Positions 35,935 through 45,037 of a stretch of 64,000 nt of DNA are shown piece by piece. The stretch is taken from assembly GCF_023634645.1 (NCBI RefSeq), contig NZ_JAMKMR010000006.1, forward strand, positions 62,001-126,000. The letters run 5' to 3'. Under the pieces are notes generated by a model that worked only from the letters and a program-made list of their open reading frames with translations, ran no database searches and was not told the DNA's origin. Within the stretch, counting starts at the first letter, position 1; every line of letters begins with the position of its first letter. This stretch comes from Vibrio sinus. Lineage in GTDB: Bacteria; Pseudomonadota; Gammaproteobacteria; Enterobacterales; Vibrionaceae. Both the position numbers and the translations under genes were made by a program.

Positions 35935-36378
35935 ATGAAGAATGGTCGGACAAAATCTCAATCTGGTTTGGCTGCGGTAGAAATGCTGATTGCTGCTCCT
36001 GTTTTGCTTATTCTTCTATCTGGCTTTGTCGAAGTCGGGAATATGTTTATTACCTACAACAACATCAATAAGCTTGCCCAAAATGGTATAAGGTACGCTG
36101 TTGTTGACATCTATGGCACCTCAGGCGTTAGTCAAGTAGCGAATGAGTCCAGCATCAAAAATCTCGTTGTTTATGGCGAAGTCTCTCCTGGAGGTGGGGC
36201 TACTGCCCTAGTTGATAACTTAACACCAGACGATGTCCAAGTCAGTCAAGCTGGAGACTATGTAACCATTACCGTATCTCATGACTATGAGCCCATTATG
36301 GGCGCGTTTAATGATGCGATGAATTTTGACGTGACTTTTCAAGCGTCCAGTACCATGTTTATTGGACAGAGCTTTTAG
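35935..36378 (+). CDS. TadE-like minor pseudopilin (second set)
   Basis: A 147-residue TadE-family protein: short basic leader, then SGLAAVEMLIAAPVLLILLSG with the conserved glutamate and a single hydrophobic helix, then a globular part without cysteines. AGGAAG precedes the ATG. It is followed after 2 bases by another TadE-like gene. It differs clearly from the TadE proteins at 9.7-10.6 kb, so this is a separate set and not a recent duplication. Confidence 0.82.
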   Translation: MKNGRTKSQSGLAAVEMLIAAPVLLILLSGFVEVGNMFITYNNINKLAQNGIRYAVVDIYGTSGVSQVANESSIKNLVVYGEVSPGGGATALVDNLTPDDVQVSQAGDYVTITVSHDYEPIMGAFNDAMNFDVTFQASSTMFIGQSF

Positions 36379-36380
36379 CT

Positions 36381-36857
36381 ATGGTTAGGCGTAAACTTCA
36401 AGGGGTTACTATCATTGAGTTCACCATAGTCTCAACCGCTTTGTTATTGTTAGTCATGGGCGTGTTACAGGTAGGGCACTATGTGTATTCGTTACAAGTG
36501 GTCAATGATATGACAAGGGTTGCGGCTCGTCTGGCTACGGTTTGTCATGTATCCGACAAAGATGACATTCCCACATTAGCATTGCAGGACAATGCGCCGA
36601 GTGACTTCACCGCAAATAACTTAACCGTAGAATATTTAGACAGTGACGGACAGGTCATAAGTGGCACACTGACCAACGACGATGTCTTTACTACCATAAG
36701 GTATGTGAGAGCTAGGGTAGTAAACTATGATTATCAATTTAGTGGCTTGTTGAATTTTTTAGGTGACAGTGGCGTTCTCACTATACCTCAATACGAGACG
36801 ACATTGCCGAATGAAAACCTGGGCATATTTGCCGACACCAGCACAACTGATTGCTAA
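36381..36857 (+). CDS. TadE-like minor pseudopilin (second set)
   Basis: A 158-residue protein with a basic leader and GVTIIEFTIVSTALLLLVMGV, the TadE helix with its conserved glutamate, then a globular part with one mid-protein cysteine and one close to the C-terminus. It pairs with the preceding TadE-like gene, probably in the TadF role. Its stop is 2 bases from the stop of the convergent TadG-like gene. Confidence 0.82.
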   Translation: MVRRKLQGVTIIEFTIVSTALLLLVMGVLQVGHYVYSLQVVNDMTRVAARLATVCHVSDKDDIPTLALQDNAPSDFTANNLTVEYLDSDGQVISGTLTNDDVFTTIRYVRARVVNYDYQFSGLLNFLGDSGVLTIPQYETTLPNENLGIFADTSTTDC

Positions 36858-36859
36858 TT

Positions 36860-38071
36860 CTATGAACGAGTACTCAACGGATCATCGTAAAGAACCACTC
36901 TAAATGGTCCTTCTGTTTGTCCACCACTATTACCGAACGCACCATTTGGCACATAACATTGTTCAATATACTCACCGAATACGGGCTGTTTGCTGCCATT
37001 ATTAGTCGGCGCTTGTTGTAATAGGAAAAAGCACCCTATCGCTTCTACCGTTAAGCTTGTCGTACCACCGCTTGCTCCACTGCAATCAACAATCGGTACT
37101 TGAACCACTCTTCGGTTAATTTTTCCCCCACTACTAATGCGGCAATTTGAGTCTCCCTCACACCCTGGCGCTTCTGCTATATAATCGCTATAGCTCCAAC
37201 CATCGGTGTAAGTGATGCTGTCGTCATTTTCCAGCACAGCAGGAGTATCAGGCTCTTTCACATAAATATCCGAGGGGAAATCATCTGCCGTCAAACCTCC
37301 CCCACTATATACATCAAAACGAGTATTAAGCCCCTGCCCCACTGGACCCACATTATTACCAGGTTTTGTTGTTACCGTTTCACCTACGGTCACACAACCC
37401 GAATAATTACCCGCCAATGCTTGTCTGATTGTCGACGCGCCAGAGCCAAAGTCTAATAACTGGAAGTTACCTGGCCCCATAGAAGCATCACTTGGCTGTG
37501 ATAATTTTAAAGGGTAGAGAGAGCCCGCATTGTATCCATTAACCCCACCATCAGGGCCTGAGCATACCGCCATGGGGACTAAATTACATACAACACTGAG
37601 GGGAGCACTTGGCCCAGCGACCGCACTAGAGGCGATTTCTTTATCAACAGTAAATAGATCCAAAAAGTAAGCATTCAAGTCATAGTCACTGACAGATACC
37701 CGAACAAAAACATCATTGGCTGCACTGAAGGAACCATCAGGAAATGTAGTTGGATCATTGGAAAATTGCACATTAATCGTTGCGGAAGAAAAGTCCATTT
37801 CTGAGTTACCACTAGCTCCTGCCATTTGCGTAAGAGTACTGTTGGCAATTGTGGCAGCGCTAGCAGTAGACCCTCCATTGGCAACCACTACAGCGGCAGC
37901 AAGCGCGGCAGCATCAACGCTGTTTTGCAAGCGAGTCTGATTCATTAAGGCATGGTTGACATCCACAGCAAAGGCGCCAATACCAACTAAGGCAGCCATT
38001 GCGGCAGTAACCAGTACTAAGACTAAACCACGCTGTTTTTTTCTACATAGATAACTATTCTTATAGGCCAT
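36860..38071 (-). CDS. TadG-like pilus-associated protein (second set)
   Basis: 403 residues from the ATG at 38071, which has AAGGA seven bases upstream; a frame from 38110 adds 13 residues without a good site. The N-terminus is basic (KKQRG), then a hydrophobic helix (LVTAAMAALVGIGAFAVDV) and the TadG signature LQNSVDAAALAAAVVVA. The outer part holds about eleven cysteines in spaced pairs. It converges on the TadE-TadE pair with a 2-base gap, unlike the first set where TadG leads the operon. Confidence 0.82.
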   Translation of the reverse strand: MAYKNSYLCRKKQRGLVLVLVTAAMAALVGIGAFAVDVNHALMNQTRLQNSVDAAALAAAVVVANGGSTASAATIANSTLTQMAGASGNSEMDFSSATINVQFSNDPTTFPDGSFSAANDVFVRVSVSDYDLNAYFLDLFTVDKEIASSAVAGPSAPLSVVCNLVPMAVCSGPDGGVNGYNAGSLYPLKLSQPSDASMGPGNFQLLDFGSGASTIRQALAGNYSGCVTVGETVTTKPGNNVGPVGQGLNTRFDVYSGGGLTADDFPSDIYVKEPDTPAVLENDDSITYTDGWSYSDYIAEAPGCEGDSNCRISSGGKINRRVVQVPIVDCSGASGGTTSLTVEAIGCFFLLQQAPTNNGSKQPVFGEYIEQCYVPNGAFGNSGGQTEGPFRVVLYDDPLSTRS

Positions 38072-38223
38072 AATAATTCCTTGCCTATTTCTTCTCTGGT
38101 CACGCTCCATTGATCTCTTAATTATAGTATCTATGATTGGATAAGGGAGTTTACCGGGCTATTATCTGTAGATTGGTTGCCACCTGCTGTCTAACATATT
38201 GATCCAGAGCCAGAATAATTCTC

Positions 38224-39033
38224 CTAAAAAATTGACTCATTGGCTTTACTCCCTATGACTAACCCGTGATTACTTGAACCTAACAAACTAGGCTCATCAC
38301 AGCTTGCTAAATGGTAATCAAGCCAAGTTTGATACTGAGAAGGAGTGAAGTGGTTGACACCATTCGCGATATATCGGCCAAAACCATCGGTGGCTGAATG
38401 GCTAGCAATGGAAAAACCTGTTGATTGTACTAAGCGCTCTATCTCACTTGGGGTAGAGAAATAGCCAACTCTAAAGAAGCGATCGGCGGCTGGGTGAGAT
38501 ACGGTTCCTTGTTCATTGAGCTCGTTGAGAACATCTGGCGTAATAAGCTCAGGAAATAGTTGGGCAAACATCCCGGCAACAAAGAATCGTGAAACATAGG
38601 CAACGGCCAGAACACCTTCGGGTTTTAAAATACGCCTTGCCTCCTTTATCGCTTGCTCCCGCTCTTTTTCCGACTTTAAATGATATAAAGGGCCTAATAT
38701 CACGCACAGATCTTGCGACTGGCTTGGGATAAAAGGAACATCGCATGCATTTCCTTGAAACACGTCTAACGTAAGCTGTTGTTCGTGAGCTTTGCGTTTG
38801 AGAATATTAACCTGATCGGGCACCAATTCAACGGAAGTTACCCTGCAGCCCATTTGTGCAAACGTTAATGAATAGCGGCCAGTTGCAGCTCCAAGCTCGC
38901 ATACGCTGCTCCCTTTAGATAGGTAAGGAGCCAGTTTATGCATTGTCGTATCAAATTCGAGTTGCGCGATGTACTGACGAGTTAACCGAGAGTCTTCATC
39001 GGCTCCGGTATATTGCGCTATCAGTTCTTCCAT
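38224..39033 (-). CDS. SAM-dependent methyltransferase, class I
   Basis: A 269-residue Rossmann-fold methyltransferase. Motif I is SVCELGAATGRYSL (about 41-54), followed by an acidic motif (VTSVELVPDQ) and the post-motif LCVILGPLYHLKSEKER typical of methyltransferase type 11-like small-molecule enzymes. The substrate is not evident. It is the gene after serB on the same strand, 42 bases away, and may share its transcript. Confidence 0.85.
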   Translation of the reverse strand: MEELIAQYTGADEDSRLTRQYIAQLEFDTTMHKLAPYLSKGSSVCELGAATGRYSLTFAQMGCRVTSVELVPDQVNILKRKAHEQQLTLDVFQGNACDVPFIPSQSQDLCVILGPLYHLKSEKEREQAIKEARRILKPEGVLAVAYVSRFFVAGMFAQLFPELITPDVLNELNEQGTVSHPAADRFFRVGYFSTPSEIERLVQSTGFSIASHSATDGFGRYIANGVNHFTPSQYQTWLDYHLASCDEPSLLGSSNHGLVIGSKANESIF

Positions 39034-39075
39034 TTATATTGTCCTTTTTGTTGTTATTGTCTGTCTATATGGGCA

Positions 39076-40050
39076 CTAACTCGTCCAGGAAACTTTGTTA
39101 TTTTTTACTAAGCCTGCGGATAAAATACACATCACGCCACCCAGCCCCGACACTCGAATCGCCGCTTGTGCTTGTTCCTCCACTTTTGCTTTAGCATGAT
39201 AAGCAATACCAAGCCCAGCCACAGCCATCATGTCTAAGTCATTTGCCCCGTCCCCAACCGCAACCGTATTCTGGACTTCAATGCCGTATTGCTCGGCAAG
39301 CTGGACAAGGATCTCCGCTTTAGTTTGCGCGGAAACTACCTCACCCACCACCCTACCAGTCAACTTACCATTAGCGATATCTAACTGATTAGATTTGGCA
39401 AAATCAAGGTCGAGCAACTGCTTTAAATGATCGGAAAAATAGGTAAAACCGCCCGATGCGATTGCTGTCTTCCAGCCAAAAGATTTTAAGGTATTAGTAA
39501 GCGCCACGAGATCAGGCATGAGCGGCAGTGTTTGGCATACCTGCTCCAATATAGATTCATCGGCTCCCGTCAATGCTTTCACTCTCGCTCTAAGGCTTTC
39601 CTCAAAATCGAGCTCCCCTTGCATGGCTTTTTCAGTCACTTCAGCCACTTGTTCACCTACTCCAGCGAGTTTGGCAATTTCGTCAATGCACTCTACTTGA
39701 ATAACGGTGGAGTCCATATCAAACACTATCACACCGGGGGAAGATAAGTCGGGTACATCTGATAGGTCAGCATAATCGAGATTCATCGCCTGCAAAGCGT
39801 GCTCTGTTTTGCGTGTTAACTCCCCATCTAACAAAGCAACTTCATAGTGGCCAACGTTCCAAGCATCGATCATCGAATGCTTAAAATCAGAGGCTTGATT
39901 AACTTTGCTCATCACTTCAACAGGTAGAGACTCGGAAAAAATGATCCACCTTGCTTGGTTTGGTTGCACGACATTAGGCAATCGGACGCCTGTAAAACGG
40001 GAAATTAGAGAGGTATGCCTCTTAATCGGTAGATTTTTTAACGAATCCAT
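39076..40050 (-). CDS. serB: Phosphoserine phosphatase
   Basis: A 324-residue enzyme with an N-terminal regulatory part (about 1-100) and a C-terminal HAD phosphatase domain: motif I DMDSTVIQVE (nucleophile Asp), motif II in IASGGFTYF and motif IV GDGANDLDM. It hydrolyses O-phosphoserine to serine, the last step of serine synthesis. It is divergent from the YtjB-like gene with 173 bases between starts, an arrangement known from E. coli and Vibrio. Confidence 0.96.
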   Translation of the reverse strand: MDSLKNLPIKRHTSLISRFTGVRLPNVVQPNQARWIIFSESLPVEVMSKVNQASDFKHSMIDAWNVGHYEVALLDGELTRKTEHALQAMNLDYADLSDVPDLSSPGVIVFDMDSTVIQVECIDEIAKLAGVGEQVAEVTEKAMQGELDFEESLRARVKALTGADESILEQVCQTLPLMPDLVALTNTLKSFGWKTAIASGGFTYFSDHLKQLLDLDFAKSNQLDIANGKLTGRVVGEVVSAQTKAEILVQLAEQYGIEVQNTVAVGDGANDLDMMAVAGLGIAYHAKAKVEEQAQAAIRVSGLGGVMCILSAGLVKNNKVSWTS

Positions 40051-40223
40051 AGGGTATAATCCATAATAATAATTAAGACTAGGACGTGTTGACCTAGTTA
40101 ACAGATTGCCAGAGTAAAACGCAAGCGAGAGTTTGAATTGTTTATTTAGCTACAGATCGCCTCCATGCTGGCTTAGGCATATCGGAAAGCCACAACAGAT
40201 AACCCGTTAAACTTGGATAGTGA

Positions 40224-40829
40224 ATGAATTCGTCTCTTTTTTCTTTTCGTGTCACCATTAAAGCCATTGCCATGATCTCCTTACTGGTCATGGTTGTGGT
40301 TATCGCTATTAATAGCGTGCAAATCACTAAAAGTAATGAACAAATCCAAGCCAATCAAATTGAGACGCTCACGCAAGTTCTGATTTCTCAAGCAGCCTTA
40401 TCAGCCAGTGATATGGTGGTACAGCAAGACCAAGAAGGGTTAAGAAAGCTGGCCAACCATTTGGCAGAAGACAAACTGGTGTTCGACGCCACCATTTATG
40501 ATGCTGAAGGAGTGAAACTAGCAGCAAGTAATCATGCGTTATCTGTCAGAGAGGTTCTTGGCTTAGATACGCCTTTGTCTACCGCACGAATAGGAAAACA
40601 GCAGCTAGTTGCACCAATTTACCAAGACAAAAACATTATTGGATTTGTTCGTATTACATTTGAAACCGGAAAACTCACCGCCATTTCCGATCACTTTTAC
40701 AGAAAAAGTGACCGATATATGTACTCCATGGTGCTGATGAGCTTTACCAGTGGGGCGCTGCTGATGTTGCTGCTGATGAGAAGAAAAAACAGCCGAGGCG
40801 AAAATTTGCTGCTGAAAGATGTGAACTGA
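40224..40829 (+). CDS. YtjB/Smp-family inner-membrane protein
   Basis: A 201-residue protein with a membrane helix at about 12-33, a periplasmic domain of about 140 residues and a second helix near 168-186. The topology and its place divergent from serB fit the YtjB (SMP) family of enterobacteria and vibrios. The periplasmic part looks sensor-like (FDATIYDAEGVKLAAS). Function is poorly known. A bidirectional terminator follows immediately after the stop. Confidence 0.82.
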   Translation: MNSSLFSFRVTIKAIAMISLLVMVVVIAINSVQITKSNEQIQANQIETLTQVLISQAALSASDMVVQQDQEGLRKLANHLAEDKLVFDATIYDAEGVKLAASNHALSVREVLGLDTPLSTARIGKQQLVAPIYQDKNIIGFVRITFETGKLTAISDHFYRKSDRYMYSMVLMSFTSGALLMLLLMRRKNSRGENLLLKDVN

Positions 40830-40863
40830 AAAAGCCAGTTAATCGAGTGATTAACTGGCTTTT
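40830..40863. terminator. Bidirectional terminator between YtjB-like gene and deoB
   Basis: A 14-bp perfect stem, AAAGCCAGTTAATC / GATTAACTGGCTTT, with loop GAGT and A/T runs at both ends. Confidence 0.9.
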
Positions 40864-40895
40864 CAAATAGAGCAGTTTTTGCGCTTAGCTAGCGA

Positions 40896-42116
40896 TCACA
40901 AGAAGCTTTTTCCGTAGTCCATTGGCGTAGTAGAGAAGTAGCTCGCTAAACTCTGACCAATATCGGCAAATGTGTCTCTCAAGCCCAGTGAGCCCGCTGG
41001 AACCTTATCACCATAAACGATGACAGGGATATGTTCACGGGTATGATCGGTACCTTGCCAAGTAGGATCGCAACCGTGATCCGCAGTCAGAATAAGAACA
41101 TCATCTTCTTGCATGATATCGAGGACTTCATTAATACGGCTATCGAAGTATTCTAGTGCTGCGGCGTAACCCGCCACATCGCGCCTGTGCCCATATGCTG
41201 AATCGAAATCGACAAAGTTCGTGAACACAATGGTGTTGTCTTGTGCTTTTTCGATAGCTTCCAATGTTGCATCAAACAGTGCTGGAATGCCTGTGGCTTT
41301 CACCTTTTGCGTGATACCGCAATGTGCGTAAATGTCTGCAATTTTACCAATAGACACCACTTCACCTTGCTTTTCATCGACAAGTTTCTGCAAAACAGTC
41401 GCCGCTGGCGGCTCTACTGAAAGGTCTCTACGGTTTCCAGTACGCACGAACTCACCCGATTTAGGTCCAACAAATGGACGAGCAATAACGCGACCAATGT
41501 TATAATCTTCTAGCTCTTCGCGCACAATTTGACAAAGTTGCAAAAGGTTATCCAGACCAAAGGTCTCTTCGTGACAAGCAATTTGGAACACAGAATCCGC
41601 TGAGGTGTAGAAAATAGGTTTTCCTGTTGCCATATGCTCTTCTCCCAAGTCATCCAAAACTTGAGTACCAGAGGCATGACAGTTACCTAGGTAACCTGGT
41701 AAATTCGCTCTCTCGACAATACGGTCAAGTAGCTCGGTAGGAAAACTGTTTGTCAAATCACGGAAGTATCCCCAATCAAACAATACAGGGACACCCGCGA
41801 TTTCCCAGTGGCCAGACGGCGTGTCTTTACCAGAAGATAACTCTGCAGCGTGTCCATATGCACCAATAACCTCTACATCAGAGTCAAGTCCAAGTGCAAA
41901 TTGGCCTGTTGATTCTTTATGAGCCATTGCTAGGCCAAGCTTAGATAAATTCGGTAGCGATAACGCTCCAGTGCGCTCGTCGTTATTGGCTAGGCCCTTG
42001 TAGCAACGTTCAGCAATGTGGCCAAATGTATCTGCGCCTACATCGCCGAATTTGTCAGCATCTGCGGTGGCACCAATACCAAAGGAATCCAGTACCAAAA
42101 TAAATGCTCTTTTCAT
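40896..42116 (-). CDS. deoB: Phosphopentomutase
   Basis: A 406-residue alkaline-phosphatase-superfamily enzyme that interconverts (deoxy)ribose 1- and 5-phosphate in nucleoside catabolism. The metal-binding and active-site stretches [33 protein letters not shown] and TDHTREHIP are all present. AAGGGG precedes the ATG. deoC lies 218 bases upstream on the same strand. The nucleoside phosphorylase genes deoA and deoD, which neighbour deoB in V. cholerae as I recall, are absent here. Confidence 0.97.
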   Translation of the reverse strand: MKRAFILVLDSFGIGATADADKFGDVGADTFGHIAERCYKGLANNDERTGALSLPNLSKLGLAMAHKESTGQFALGLDSDVEVIGAYGHAAELSSGKDTPSGHWEIAGVPVLFDWGYFRDLTNSFPTELLDRIVERANLPGYLGNCHASGTQVLDDLGEEHMATGKPIFYTSADSVFQIACHEETFGLDNLLQLCQIVREELEDYNIGRVIARPFVGPKSGEFVRTGNRRDLSVEPPAATVLQKLVDEKQGEVVSIGKIADIYAHCGITQKVKATGIPALFDATLEAIEKAQDNTIVFTNFVDFDSAYGHRRDVAGYAAALEYFDSRINEVLDIMQEDDVLILTADHGCDPTWQGTDHTREHIPVIVYGDKVPAGSLGLRDTFADIGQSLASYFSTTPMDYGKSFL

Positions 42117-42334
42117 AATTTTCCCCTTCGATATTAATGAGGTTGTTTGTTGGTAGATGACGATGGGCAGTCGCGATTGTTGCGTAATATTCAGCTATCG
42201 TCATCCAAACTTGGGCCGCTTAATTCGCAAACTAGGCGGCTCGTGTGTTGACACGAAAAGTCACGAGTTAAAGCCTATCACTGGCTTTAACTTTCAGATG
42301 ATTTTAGGGGTAGTCCCTAAGAAGTTGAGTGCGA
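42117..42334. repeat. deoB-deoC intergenic region with inverted repeats
   Basis: This 218-base region is where deoA stands in related genomes. It contains three hairpin-forming repeats: GATGACGAT with ATCGTCATC spanning about 42157-42207, GCCGC with GCGGC near 42213-42240, and GTTAAAGCC / GGCTTTAAC near 42267-42291. No open frame here resembles a thymidine phosphorylase remnant. The hairpins may process the deo transcript or mark a past deletion. Confidence 0.5.
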
Positions 42335-43111
42335 TTAATAAGCAGCAGGATCGGCTTTTTCTTCACTGACTTCTAACGTGTTAAGCAGATTCGTTAATAA
42401 GCTAGAAGCACCGAAGCGATAGTGTCGGCTGTCCACCCATTGGTCACCTAGGATTTCATCGGCCATTTGTAAGTAACTGGCTGCATCTTCCGCCGTTCTT
42501 ACGCCACCTGCAGGCTTAAAACCAACCGTGTCTGACACGCCCATATCACGAATGACTTCAAGCATCATACGTGCATATTCTGGTGTCGCATTGACAGGCA
42601 CTTTACCAGTAGAGGTTTTTATAAAGTCGGCACCTGCTTCAATCGAAATTTGTGAGGCTTTTTTAATGAGGGATTCTTCTTTCAACTCTCCGGTTTCAAT
42701 GATGACTTTAAGTAGAATATCACCACACGCTTGCTTACATTGCTTAACAAGCTCAAAACCAACTTGCTCATTACCTGCCATGAGAGCGCGGTAAGGGAAA
42801 ACAACGTCGACTTCGTCAGCGCCATAAGCGACAGCCGCTTTAGTTTCTGCTACCGCGATATCAATATCGTCATTGCCATGAGGAAAGTTAGTGACTGTCG
42901 CCACATTAATCTCTGGTGTGCCTTGTTGACTCAGTGTCTTCTTTGCAATAGGAATAAAGCGAGGATAAATACAAATGGCCGCAGTATTACCAACCACTGA
43001 CTTGGCGTTGTGACAAAGCGCAATCACTTTTTCGTCAGTGTCATCGTCATTTAACGTAGTAAGATCCATTAATTTAAGTGCACGTAGTGCAGCTGCTTTT
43101 AAATCGCTCAT
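42335..43111 (-). CDS. deoC: Deoxyribose-phosphate aldolase
   Basis: A 258-residue class I aldolase that splits 2-deoxyribose 5-phosphate to acetaldehyde and glyceraldehyde 3-phosphate. The Schiff-base lysine is in FIKTSTGK (about K165) and the second active-site lysine in [15 protein letters not shown] precedes the ATG. It is the first gene of the short deoC-deoB unit and has a long leader region upstream. Confidence 0.97.
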   Translation of the reverse strand: MSDLKAAALRALKLMDLTTLNDDDTDEKVIALCHNAKSVVGNTAAICIYPRFIPIAKKTLSQQGTPEINVATVTNFPHGNDDIDIAVAETKAAVAYGADEVDVVFPYRALMAGNEQVGFELVKQCKQACGDILLKVIIETGELKEESLIKKASQISIEAGADFIKTSTGKVPVNATPEYARMMLEVIRDMGVSDTVGFKPAGGVRTAEDAASYLQMADEILGDQWVDSRHYRFGASSLLTNLLNTLEVSEEKADPAAY

Positions 43112-43480
43112 TTCTATCTCCGATCAATTTCATTACTTCTTGATGAACGGACTTGGTTCCGTGAAGACTGACTACCATGGTAGCGACTACATCCTTGTAA
43201 CCGTTAGTCTATTTTACTCAAACAGCATGCAGAGCAAGGACTAAGCCTGTTTGAGCCGATGCGTGAACACCCGCACGCTAGAACTTGTGTATTTGCCTTT
43301 TTGCTTAGTGAGCAAAATTATAGCTGGGCAGAATACATCTTCGCTGCGTATTATCAATAATTTTATAAAAAGTGAAAGTGATTCTCCATACGCAAACGGT
43401 TTGTATCTCACAAATAAAGCCGCATAAAAGAAACCATAGGCATAAGATTCAGCTTTAGTGCGTCAGTTTGATTTGTGACA
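43112..43480 (-). promoter_or_regulatory. deoC upstream regulatory region
   Basis: This AT-rich stretch precedes deoC. It holds a LacI/CytR/PurR-like half-palindrome, ACGCAAACGGTTTG at 43390-43403, a perfect repeat TTTTGCT/AGCAAAA at 43299-43317 and a palindrome CTACCATGGTAG at 43172-43183. CytR- or PurR-type control is suggested by the first element but no complete consensus site and no clear promoter pair were found. Confidence 0.35.
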
Positions 43481-43508
43481 AAAAAGCCCAACACATCCGT
43501 GTTGGGCT
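43481..43508 (-). terminator. Intrinsic terminator of nupC
   Basis: Perfect 10-bp stem AGCCCAACAC / GTGTTGGGCT with loop ATCC; on the minus strand it is followed by TTTTT. It ends the nupC transcript 60 bases after the stop. Confidence 0.9.
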
Positions 43509-43568
43509 CTTAGGTTGACTGTTTTTAATGCTAGCTAAATACGGGTAGCCTAGTCATTTGAGCATAGT

Positions 43569-44831
43569 TCACAACGACAAGAAGAAGCCTGCAATCGTTG
43601 CTGCCATGAGGTTAGACAACGTACCCGCGGCCACCGCTCTCATACCAAACCTCGCGATGTCATGACGACGATTTGGCGCGATACCACCTAGGCCACCTAG
43701 CAATATTGCGATAGACGACAAGTTGGCAAAGCCACACAAGGCAAACGAGATAATAGCCTGAGTTTTTTGCGACATAACTTGACCAGTGTCGGCCACGAGT
43801 TGTCCTGCATCACCGACATAAGGAACAAAGTTCAAATAGGCTACGAACTCATTCACCACAATCTTTTGACCGATAAACGATCCTGCTAATGTGGCTTCTT
43901 TCCAAGGCACGCCTATCACGAACGCGAGAGGCGAAAATATCCAACCAAGAATGATTTCTAAGGTGATATCTGGGTGTCCAAACCACCCGCCTACACCGCC
44001 TATAATGCCGTTAATTAAGGCTATTAAGCCAATAAACGCAAGTAGCATTGCTCCTATATTTAGCGCAAGCTGCATACCCATTGAAGCGCCACCTGCGGCT
44101 GCATCAATAACATTGGCGGGTTTATCATCGCCACCATCGAGTTCTTCCTCGATATTTTCTTCGGGTTTTTCCGTTTCCGGCTTGATGATCTTCGCAAACA
44201 ACAGTCCGCCCGGGGCTGCCATAAATGACGCCGCAACTAGATACTCAAGAGGTACCCCCATTGCTGCGTAGCCTGCCAATACACCACCGGCGACAGAAGC
44301 TAGACCACCACACATTACCGCGAAAAGCTCTGACTGGGTCATTTTAGGAACAAATGGACGAACCACGAGAGGTGCTTCGGTTTGACCAACAAATATATTG
44401 GCGGCTGCAGACATAGACTCCGCTCGTGATGTTCCTAGCGCTTTACGAAGTCCGCCACCTAAAATTTTAATGACCCACTGCATGATACCTAAATAGTATA
44501 GGACCGAGATCAGGGCCGAAAAGAACACAACCGTTGGCAAAACTTGAAAGGCAAAAATAAAGCCAATGCCGTCCACTGAGAAATTGGTTAGGCTACCGAA
44601 TAGGAAGTTAATACCATTTTTTCCATAATCAATAACGTGTTGAACACCAGCAGAAAAACCCGCTAATAGGTCTCTCCCCCAAGGTACATAGAGGATAAAA
44701 CCGCCAAGAATAAACTGAATGGCAAATGCAAATCCCACTGTCCTAAATTTTATGGCTTTACGATTATCAGATAACAATACTGCTATCCCAAGCAAAACCA
44801 CAATGCCGACTAGGCTCATAAACAAACTCAT
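43569..44831 (-). CDS. nupC: Concentrative nucleoside transporter
   Basis: A 420-residue CNT-family permease with about ten membrane helices. Family motifs include VGQTEAPLVVRPFVPKM (cited in part) and a NEFVAYLNF segment of the nucleoside-binding region. It imports nucleosides with Na+ or H+, supplying the deoB/deoC pathway next to it. A charged cytoplasmic loop (KPETEKPEENIEEELDGG) interrupts the middle. AGGAAG precedes the ATG. It has its own terminator and so is a separate unit from deoCB. Confidence 0.95.
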   Translation of the reverse strand: MSLFMSLVGIVVLLGIAVLLSDNRKAIKFRTVGFAFAIQFILGGFILYVPWGRDLLAGFSAGVQHVIDYGKNGINFLFGSLTNFSVDGIGFIFAFQVLPTVVFFSALISVLYYLGIMQWVIKILGGGLRKALGTSRAESMSAAANIFVGQTEAPLVVRPFVPKMTQSELFAVMCGGLASVAGGVLAGYAAMGVPLEYLVAASFMAAPGGLLFAKIIKPETEKPEENIEEELDGGDDKPANVIDAAAGGASMGMQLALNIGAMLLAFIGLIALINGIIGGVGGWFGHPDITLEIILGWIFSPLAFVIGVPWKEATLAGSFIGQKIVVNEFVAYLNFVPYVGDAGQLVADTGQVMSQKTQAIISFALCGFANLSSIAILLGGLGGIAPNRRHDIARFGMRAVAAGTLSNLMAATIAGFFLSL

Positions 44832-45037
44832 AGTTTATGGCTTCCTTATATAAATTATCTTTGGCGTGTTACAAAAAGGAGCTAATTAAAGCGACGGTAA
44901 TTATACGCATCTGTTAATAAGTCAAATAATATCAGCTTCACACTTCTTTATAGAATTCACCCTATAAACATCAAAAAGTGAGACTTTTATCACTAAATAT
45001 TACAGCGCAACACAATGCGTAATCGTTGTTATTAATT

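Noticed and set aside
42157..42369. A 70-codon plus-strand frame in the deoB-deoC gap
   Set aside because: It overlaps the 3' end of deoC, runs through three hairpins and resembles nothing known; it is unlikely to be coding.
44970..45000. CRP-like pattern GTGA...TCAC upstream of nupC
   Set aside because: The half sites are separated by 8 bases instead of 6, so it does not fit the CRP consensus.
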